A stretch of DNA of 64,000 bases from Taudactylus pleione (lineage: Eukaryota; Chordata; Amphibia; Anura; Myobatrachidae), in assembly GCA_031769625.1 (NCBI GenBank), contig JAUIMM010000698.1, positions 1,874,501-1,938,500 on the forward strand. Direction: 5' to 3'. The position numbers and the translations under genes were made by a program. Position 1 is the stretch's first letter, and each line of letters opens with the position of its first letter. Of this stretch, positions 56,084 through 64,000 are shown piece after piece. Under the pieces are notes generated by a model. The model was not told the origin of the DNA. It worked only from the letters and a program-made list of their open reading frames with translations, and did no database searches.

Positions 56084-57376
56084 CTAGGGACTGCAGGGCT
56101 GGAGCCCCCCCAGTAAAATCCGCCACCACCAGGAGAGCCACTTGAGATTCAGGACATTCTGGGAGATTAGGAAAGTATGATATAGACTGTAAACACTACT
56201 GGGGTAGAGAGGTATGATGAAAATATTCTCTGTAAAACTAATATTTAATTAAATGCAAGATAGGGATTGCCACTGTAAAATGGCCATCGAAAAGTAGTGG
56301 TGAAGCAGCATTCGTAACATCCCTTGTAATGGCATTCAGCCATCGCAAGACAACCATCGATGGTTCTTTGGGGCACCTCAGGATTCCGCTCATGCGCAAA
56401 AAATGCTGTGAAGTCTGCTTCCGGGTGTCCACAGCTCCACTGAAGATATGAACCGTCAGATGACCATCTCAAGGAGGTGTGCAATGGTTGGCAACCATCA
56501 CAATCCTGTCATTGGAAAACTATGGTCCTGGTTCAGAGTTGAACACAAACCCAATGGTTTGTGTACAACTCTGATGTTTAATGATCGGCATATGAGCAGG
56601 ATCTGTACTGCGCATGTGCCAAACATTGACTGCGATGGCGGTCGCAGTCCCCCTAACCCACAGCATTATTGACATGCTGTGGCCATTCGGGGGCAGCGCT
56701 GTCTGTGTTCCCAGATAATAGCTAAAATCTGATTGGTTGCTATGGGCAACATCTCCACTTCTAAAATCTCTCACTTTAGTAAATTTATCCCGTGGAGTAG
56801 ATGGGTGCACTTTTACACAGCAGCCAATTAGTAGCACACCAGTCCAGGGCCTTAGTACAAGTATCTGCAGGAACTTAGGGCACACGCAGCTCCCATTTAC
56901 AACTTTTCCTGGGCTTTTATCACAATTTATACACACTGCAGCTAGCTGCCGCACATGACTGTCCATTTTGAATATGTCAATTATAGCAAGATAAATTGTT
57001 TATTTACTGCACAAAACACTATATCGATTAGTCACACTATCTACTGAGCATAAATCTAGAAAGCGTTCAAAATACAAGTGAAAACAATTTCCTGATGTGT
57101 GACCAAAAATATGGGCAATGACAACTTAAGCAGAAACAATGAAGCTGGTTCAGAGTTCCACCAAACTAGCCATGTGCACGGAACTAAATGAGGATATTTC
57201 CCAGTATGTCGAGTTATATGCATCTATACAACTGCACTGGCACTATCAATTAGCCGTCATAATTATCATTGGACATTTGTATCAGCCCTTTACCTAGTGC
57301 AACAATATACATCTGACATCAGATAGAACTATGCGAACGCACAACACGCCATAGCACGTAAACCTGACAACACATA
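56084..57376. other. Mostly unclassified; half MITE at 56,715-56,790
   Basis: TTGCTATGGGCAACATCTCCA...CTCACTTTAGTAAAT is the inverted match of 62,703-62,757, so both are ends of one MITE family. The remaining sequence shows no gene. Confidence 0.4.
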
Positions 57377-57384
57377 CACTACAT

Positions 57385-58043
57385 CAGGCATGCAAACTCA
57401 CGGCCTGCAGAAACATTTTATGTGGCCCAACCATGTGGGCCCAAATACATATACTATGCGGCACAGTCACCGGCAGGGGTGACTGGGCCACATAATATTT
57501 GTCTTTAAACTTGGAACGCTGGTCTCCGAAGCGATCAGAGAAGCCTCAGAGGCCAGCGTTCCCAGTGATGCAGTTCGCTGGTGGGCGGGTGACGTCACCC
57601 GCGATGTGAGCGGCCTGCCCTGCTGGATCTAGTTAGATCCAGTCAGCAACAGGCGTCTACGAGGGATCGGTGCCCAGTGTGAAGAGAGGTAAGTACTGCA
57701 CAGGGGAGTGGGGCCTGTTCTTTACTGGGAGGGGTGACAGCATAAGGGGCATTACTGGGGGTACTACTAGGCACATTACTGGGGGCACTGCCTAAGGGGC
57801 TCTAATACAGGGGGTATTGCAAAAGGGGCTCTTTATACAGGGGCACTGCATAATGGGCACAACTACAGTGGCATTGCATAAGGGGCACTAATAGAGGGGG
57901 CATTGCATAAGGGGCACTGCATTGGTTTTTATTAATAATCACCCTTTCAAAATTGCATATAAGACTCTTTTTATTCTTGTGGTCCACACACTCTTAGACC
58001 TTGAATATTCGGCCCGGTTGGTATTTTGAGTTTGACATGTCTG
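57385..58043. mobile_element. hAT element with perfect TSD CACTACAT
   Basis: The ends CAGGCATGCAAACTCA and, inverted, CAGACATGTCAAACTCA. The 8-bp TSD CACTACAT (57,377-57,384; 58,044-58,051) is perfect. The interior contains a GGGGCATTACTGGGGG-type minisatellite at 57,730-57,920, which again is the CAGTAGTGCCCC motif on the other strand. Confidence 0.9.
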
Positions 58044-58306
58044 CACTACATGCTCACACGTGAAGGTCCTGTTACCACCAAGTGAGACCCTATCAGCCGC
58101 AAGTACGTACATCTCAGAATCTCCACTACATTAGACTACAGGGTGTAAAGAAAATTCTAATTGAAATGCAAAACAATTGCAAGATCAGTGAGAAAAAAAT
58201 AAACTTATGTGCTTATCTGTTTATATATTGGAGATGACAGATGTTGAATAATCTTGTTAATAAACCCAAATTACAGAAATGTAAAAAAAATAATATATGT
58301 GCATAA

Positions 58307-58445
58307 TAGATTGTAAGTTTGCGAGCAGGGCCTTCTTACCTATATATCTGTCTGTTATTACCCAGTTTTGTTCTATTAATGTTCACAATTGTAAAGCGCA
58401 ATGGAATATGCTGCGTTATATAAGAAACTGTTAATAAATACATAA
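58307..58445 (+). repeat. L2-type 3' end fragment
   Basis: TAGATTGTAAGTTTGCGAGCAGGG...AAAGCGCAATGGAATATGC...TTATATAAG...AATAAATA follows the L2 3'-UTR pattern. It is truncated to about 140 bp. Confidence 0.65.
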
Positions 58446-59651
58446 ATATTATATTCCTGCAATTTCTTGTTATATAACTTTGTTTTTGCTCAGAGAACTC
58501 CACTTAATATGAAATAAGAGACCTCATTAGGGTTATGCAAAGTGAGCTGCATAAATTATCTGCACATAAATGACTTTCTCTGAAGTGGTTAATTTATGTG
58601 CCGCTACTACGTGTGTTAATATGATAATTGTGATTTATGCTTTTCAATTCAATACTGGTAAAACAAAGCTACTAATTAGTGATTATGGCACCCCTGCACT
58701 GTGCAGTTGTGCCATGGAACCCCCCATAGCACATGAGTCCTGAAGCTGGGACACGGACCATGCACACAGGCAGCCTCTGTGCTTGGAGAAGAAAGCAGAC
58801 GAGAGCTAGGAAGAAGTGCAGTCCTGTCCCATGAAGAAGCCTCTTTGTGGCTCACATTCCTCCGCAAACAGCAGGGCTAATCAGTCACACATTTGGACAA
58901 TAAGCCCTTGTGGGACATAACCCCATACACCAGGCCCTGCACTGTTCAGAGTGCTGAGAAAGATGTAACGAATGCTATATGGAGATATATAAAATGGCAA
59001 TACTTTGCAATCTCAGGCAGAGGTCAGGCAGAGGCCTTCTATGCTGCTGTAAATCATAACACTGGCTTCTTTCAGGCAATTTTGAATACGTAGTTAAGCG
59101 TATTATTACACCAGTTTTCATTATATTGTATACCACTAAATAGAACCCTCATAAACAGTCAATCACGGGTGCCATTGATATAAATTATGTAGCACATACT
59201 CGGTATATCCTGTCTGTACACCTATGAAACTTTCCTTCCCCACCATAAGATCACAAAATAATAGTGGCTGTGGGCATATTTATTTAGGATTATTTCAGGG
59301 ATACCTGCAAATATTGTGTATTCCCTGAAACAAGGAGGGATCGCAGCAGGTATCTCAGATGCGATCACTTTACTTCTATCTAATTGTCCAGGCGACTCAG
59401 GCTATACATTTAGGCAAATACAGATTCCTTATTGCCGTGAATCACTATTATATAAAAAATCAATGTATTTATAATGGTACAAATAATTCATTGTATCAGA
59501 CGTGACTTATTTTATATAATAGTGGAAATACAGTGAACCCTGATCTACCCTATCCAGATTGCACACAAACACACTAGGCCTGATTCTGAGGAGCATGCAA
59601 TGCCGATATTCGCACAAATGGTCTATTTTTGTCAACTGCGCATTTGTCAAA
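58446..59651. other. Unclassified sequence
   Basis: No motif-bearing frame and no defined repeat ends; a GGCCTGATTCTGAGG word at 59,577 may be a lone Harbinger-type end. Confidence 0.35.
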
Positions 59652-59924
59652 TGGTGCGTACAGACAGTACGATAAAAATGCACGATATGAACGATAACTA
59701 TATAGATCATATCGTTATCGTTCATATAGTGCATTTTTTGATGCCTGCCAACGACCAGCAATGTGCATGCAGGCCAAGCTGGTCGATATTGACCAGGTTA
59801 CATAGGGGGGTCGCTGGCCTGTCGTTGGTGGTGTGCTGAATGATCAATATCGATCATCCAGCACTCCGGGAAGGTGCAGAGAGATCGTTCAGCAATGTAG
59901 TTATCGTCCCATGTGTATGCACCA
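59652..59924. mobile_element. MITE (TGGTGCGTACAGAC ends)
   Basis: TGGTGCGTACAGACA at the left and TGTGTATGCACCA at the right are inverted. The flanks AAA and TAA suggest a 3-bp TSD with one change. The interior holds a 50-bp hairpin (GCACGATATGAACGATAAC... and its complement). It is related to 49,329-49,683. Confidence 0.65.
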
Positions 59925-60852
59925 TAAGTCACTAAAAAGTCAGACTACGCAAGCATCCCATAGTGTGCACACAGAGACGCAGTAGCGATTGAGGGGCTAG
60001 GTCTTAGAAATACACTGGATATGTATTAGGGGATTCCTGCTGTGGCTATTCAGACGTACAGAGGTGCACTTTCTTATGGGAGTGTCGCTGTATGTCATAG
60101 CTTAAGGTGATTTAAAGTAGATTGCATGTGGAGTACATTGGGCAACCAGCAGTAGCTTAAGCAGTTGCAGCCCTTAAGAGTGAAGGTAGGAGCTGCCACT
60201 GCTCAGAACTACTTTTTGTATGTGTTCAGCATTGGGCATAACAGGAGGTGCAAAGGTTACCAGGGTTAATACTGTTCCATCTTGTTATCTAGAATGCTTT
60301 TCCCTCATTTCCATAGGATTCATTCAGCTAACCCCGCAGGTAGTTTCTGTCATTCAGTATAACCTTGCCCCATAATTCATGCAGAATGCATTCATATATA
60401 TGCCACATCTACTTCCTCAGTGGTGGCTTACACACGCCCTGCATGTCATTGCAAATGTGCAGGCATGAGTTCCACTTGCCGCAAAAAAGTATTCAAACCC
60501 TGGTACGATAAAGTGTGATTCAGGAAGAAAAGTGAGAGGGTTGGCCAAGCTGGCCCAGGGTGGTATTGGTGGCATGTCTCACTGTGTGAGAGCTGTTGGC
60601 GATAAAGGAGGCACACCGCAGACCCGTGCTTTGCTCCTTCTTGCGTGCAGATCCCAAGAAATGCTTTTAAAAATTAGATTTTAAATTTTTATTTTGAAGT
60701 TGGAGTTGGTACATTTGTACCAACTCCGTCTCCTCAGCCCTGCTAGTGGGAGGAGGGTAACTCCTAGTAAAAAGGGGGCATTTCAGAAAGCCTTTAAATA
60801 TTTGAAGGCTGGAGGGGTCTTGTAGTCAGAAGTGAGATTAACTTGTTACAAT
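59925..60852. other. Unclassified sequence
   Basis: No gene or named repeat is recognised. Confidence 0.35.
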
Positions 60853-61210
60853 GGGAGCGATTAAATTCATTGCGATGTTGAATAGCGACAGGAGGGAGCT
60901 GCTGGAGCTATTCAATTCACAGCCATGTTTACTTTGTCAGGAAGCAGTTAAGTTGGAGAATGCGACTTAACCTCGGTGTTTGGTCGTGAGAACAGGCATT
61001 CTCTGACTAAAGTGCCGGCCGCGAGGCTGTTAGCGCTGCACTAAGCCGGAAAACAGCCTCGCGGCCGTCACTTTAGTCGGATTTCTCCTTGCACCCTCAG
61101 GAGGGTGCGAGAAGAAATCCTTTAGTCAGACTAAACAGCGCAGTGAATTGAATTGCTCTGGGAGCTCCCTCCCAGGGATATTTAGCATTGCGCTGAATTG
61201 AATCACCCCC
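60853..61210. mobile_element. Harbinger-like MITE with internal hairpins
   Basis: GGGAGCGATTAAATTCA at the left is inverted as TGAATTGAATCACCCCC at the right; TSD AAT (60,850-60,852; 61,211-61,213). The interior has a long stem ACTAAAGTGCCGGCCGCGAGG / CCTCGCGGCCGTCACTTTAGT and a second stem GGATTTCTCCTTGCACCCTC / GAGGGTGCGAGAAGAAATCC. Confidence 0.8.
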
Positions 61211-61268
61211 AATATTAAGTACCCACTGTTTGCAGCATAGTGAAAGGTAACAGACCATTAAGACTGAG

Positions 61269-61750
61269 GGCCTGATTCAGACCCACTCGCGAGCACACAG
61301 CGTACGCAAGCAGGGCGATTGTCCCTGACTGCGCGAGACCCATACTGCGGCAGCTCCGTCGCAACAGGTCTCGCTACAAGAGTGGGCGGCTGTCGATGTT
61401 GATTGACAGCTCGCCCGTTTTGTAGGCGGTTTAACTGCAAAAACGCAGGCGTTCCCTTAGGAACGCCTGGCGTTTGTGAGCGGCCCTACTGACATCACTC
61501 GTGATGTCAGTAGTGGACTTCCTGCTATATTAGAGCAGGAACTCCACTCGGGCTTGCGAGAGCTGAGACCCTACCACAGGGTCTCCTCGCAAGCCCAATG
61601 GTTGCGATAATCGCGACCATCGCCAGGCCGCCCGCAAAAGCTGTGGGTGGTAACCCACAGCTTAGCAAGCGGCCTGGAGGCCGAAAAAAAAAACCCCGCC
61701 CTGATTCAGAGCGAGCGCTCGCAAACAGCGAGCGGCTCTGAATCAGGCCC
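61269..61750 (-). mobile_element. Hairpin-string element, copy 9
   Basis: The ends are GGGCCTGATTCAG and GAATCAGGCCC, with TSD TGA (61,266-61,268; 61,751-61,753). Reverse orientation. The usual ACTGACATCAC stem reads CTACTGACATCAC / GTGATGTCAGTAG here, so both arms differ from the CACTGACATCAC / GTGATGTCAGTG form while staying paired. Confidence 0.87.
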
Positions 61751-62768
61751 TGAGGCAGAGAGGCATCAGTAATTAAAAAAGAAAAAAAAACCCTAAACTC
61801 TAATCATAATAATAATAATAATAATTAATAATAAGATGCTTATAAAGATCATATTTCGGCATAAATTTTAATGATGCAATCTGTTGAGTAAAACAATAAC
61901 AAAAATTAATTTATGAAAGAAATGTCTATTGTATTTGCAAGTAGAGCATATTTATTTTCACCATCCATGTAAGTAATGCTGGGCATACACTACCAGATAA
62001 AATGCCTGTCAGACCGACAGACATTTTATCTGGCAGCCTGCCAGCCGCAGAAGTCGCCGGCATACACTGTGAGAAATCTCACAGTGTATAGCCCGACATC
62101 CGCGCTCCGCCCCCGGGGGAGGAGACATTTCCCTCTTCCTTCCGTAGGAACATTGCAATAAAAGCTAAATATCACAGCTACAGTAAATAAGCTGCATTAG
62201 AGAAGGGTAAAAACAGTTATCTACATTGTCCAGAGGAAAACCTAATGTACAGTTCACTTCTCAGAACCAGTGACCTCAGTGACCTCCGTTGTTACTGTCT
62301 AAAATAATTGCTGGTACATGTTTAAACAATTACTGAATGTTAACACTGGAGAGAAAAAATAGTGCGTATTACAGTATATTCAAAGCACGCTGGAAAAAGT
62401 TCAAGAGGGGGATCAAGTGTCATTTTTTTTTTTTAAAGCCAAAATTTTCATCTACCAATTAGAAAGATAATTGTATCACCTAACAATAGAGAAAAATAAA
62501 GGGACCACTAAAAAAAAAAACAGAAAAAAACTTAATATAAAGCCGCTACTAATAATAATTACAAATGTATATATGCAATCTGTATTGTGCTCTGTTATCA
62601 GCTAATAGCTTTATTGTCAGGAAGTCTTCTGTGTGCAGGAAAATATCTCCGCCCTACAATCACAACTGGATTTCAGATGTCTTCCATTCTGATAAACTCT
62701 TGGGGGTATATTTACTAAAGTGAGAGTTTTTAGAAATGGAGATGTTGCCCATAGCATGGCACTTCTTG
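61751..62768. other. AT-rich sequence with two MITE ends
   Basis: 61,977-62,130 carries a GCTGGGCATACACTACCAG end and two hairpins (CCAGATAAAATG/CATTTTATCTGG; TACACTGTGAGA/TCTCACAGTGTA), probably a truncated MITE. 62,703-62,757 is one end of the MITE seen at 56,715. A CAGGAAGTCTTCTGTGTGCAGG word near 62,618 resembles 32,560. Confidence 0.4.
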
Positions 62769-63818
62769 CCGGCACCTGAGAAGCTACCATACGCTAGTGG
62801 AGAGCTCGGTGTCAGACCATCAGCTGCCGTCTCCGTCTATCTATAGCCTGCCCCTACTCATTGGTGTCGCAGCTTCTTATGTCAGTGTGACATGTCCGGC
62901 GCACCCCTCACCCACAACGCTCTGTCTCATTCCTCCCTGGCGGCAGTCCTAGCCCCTTTGACCCGCGCAGCAGTCCCCGGGGGATCCCCTCACCAACAAC
63001 TTCTCGTCCCACTCCTCACTGGGAACAGCCCTAGCCATGGAATCGTGCAGCAGTCCCAGCGCCTCCCACACCCACAACTCTGCACCCCACTCCTCCCTGG
63101 TGGCAGCACTTATCCGCGGACCTGTGCAGTCCTGAGTGGCTGGCCAGAGGATAAGCGCAGCAGCAGATCTTCTAAGAGCTGGATGTCAACAAGGATGCAT
63201 TGGACGGAGCTGCGGGTAAGAGGGCATGGGAGGCGGTGGCCTGGGACACCAACAACTGTCTGGGGGGCAGATCTTTGGTGGAGCAACTTCCCAGCATGTG
63301 ATGCTGATAGCAGTAGACTGGGCATTTTGTGATTGGTAGTCCCACCACAGTGGCAGTCTTACCGTATTTTGGCCTAAACTCAGTTCTCAAGGCCACCGCA
63401 TCAGGTGGTTTTCCCCTCCATCAGGGGTATCAGGAGGGTTCCCCACCCCACATCAGGTGGCTTTCGCCTCCATCAGGACGACTCTGAGCCTCATGCTAAT
63501 TGCTCCATATAGGTCATTATCTTATCTATGACTAATGCATACAGATGTGTCCACATACACCTATCCTCTGTGCGATACATAACGAACGCATGAGCGCAGA
63601 GTGACTTGCTAGCGCCGAGCATCATTTGTGCTAATTTTTCCCTTCAAATGCGTCTGATTTACACAGTGATGTGAACAGAACGCACAAATCATCTGCGGCA
63701 TGCCTAGATTCTGTGTGCAACTGCGGCTGTATCTGCTTGCGAAATGCCACATTACAGTGTCAGTGGCTGTGACGGGGCGGCACCAAATTATAACTTTCCT
63801 CCGGGCGTCTGAGATGAA
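62769..63818 (-). repeat. Unclassified 1.06-kb repeat, copy B (inverted)
   Basis: It is the reverse-oriented partner of 52,158-53,220, matching throughout its length with scattered substitutions and small indels. It starts beside a truncated MITE end at 62,757. Confidence 0.85.
62892..63332 (+). CDS. Repeat-encoded open frame (copy B), unknown
   Basis: The 146-aa frame starts MSGAPLTHNALSHSSLAAV and keeps the three-module, Ser/Pro-rich layout of copy A. It then continues into a basic stretch (WMSTRMHWTELRVRGHGRRW) that in copy A lies in a different frame. No known domain is recognised. Frame retention between copies is limited to about the first 60 residues, so coding is possible but weakly supported. 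Confidence 0.25.
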   Translation: MSGAPLTHNALSHSSLAAVLAPLTRAAVPGGSPHQQLLVPLLTGNSPSHGIVQQSQRLPHPQLCTPLLPGGSTYPRTCAVLSGWPEDKRSSRSSKSWMSTRMHWTELRVRGHGRRWPGTPTTVWGADLWWSNFPACDADSSRLGIL

Positions 63819-64000
63819 TTTCCGCCACTATATATACTACTACATATATAGTACCATTGGGACGTTATTTTGGCATACCAAGTATATGGGGCATACTGGC
63901 TATATGCTGACGTGTGAGGATATATAGGCTTGCTATATCGGCTATTTGACGTGTGAAGCTCTATGGGCATATTGGTAATATGGGAGCAGACGGGGCTAAA
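63819..64000. other. Unclassified AT-rich edge
   Basis: TATA-rich sequence with ATATATAC words; nothing recognised. Confidence 0.4.

Overview
This window is non-genic DNA from a large, repeat-rich vertebrate genome. An anuran amphibian fits best: an L2-clade LINE with an (ATA)n tail, L1, Tc1/mariner and hAT relics, and very many PIF/Harbinger-like and hAT-like MITEs. The species cannot be read from the sequence. I found no convincing host protein-coding exon, tRNA or rRNA. Almost every open frame is a transposon remnant or a by-product of a tandem repeat.

Layout. 1-11,400: foldback MITEs, an L2 3' fragment (minus), a candidate solo LTR holding a perfect hairpin MITE, and a MITE carrying a telomere-like 46-bp array. 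11,482-16,147: a complete but inactivated autonomous hAT (BED finger, DDE core, dimerisation domain) with an 8-bp target-site duplication (TSD). 17,164-19,140: a non-autonomous derivative of the same hAT family, in reverse orientation and filled by a C-rich minisatellite. 20,331-24,933: a cluster of 'hairpin-string' elements. 25,060-26,235: a decayed L1 ORF2. 28,796-32,525: a 47-bp satellite array. 33,800-40,060: an almost full-length L2 interrupted by two hAT elements. 43,800-46,041: nested hAT and hairpin-string elements. 46,290-47,722: a 5'-truncated L1 with poly(A) and TSD. 49,031-50,583: a Tc1 relic with a MITE inside. 52,158-53,220 and 62,769-63,818: two inverted copies of an unclassified 1.06-kb repeat. 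The rest is MITEs and unclassified sequence.

The most unusual signal is a MITE family of about 480-550 bp (eight full copies and one truncated) with 3-bp TSDs. Its whole length is a chain of about ten consecutive short hairpins. Between subfamilies both arms of a hairpin change together, while the distant terminal repeat does not follow. The same chained-hairpin layout also occurs inside two hAT elements of a different superfamily.

Many insertions are resolved to the base by TSDs (8 bp for hAT, 3 bp for Harbinger-like, 17 bp for L1), so a relative insertion order can be read directly. All family names rest on motifs, terminal repeats and TSDs seen by eye; no database search was run.
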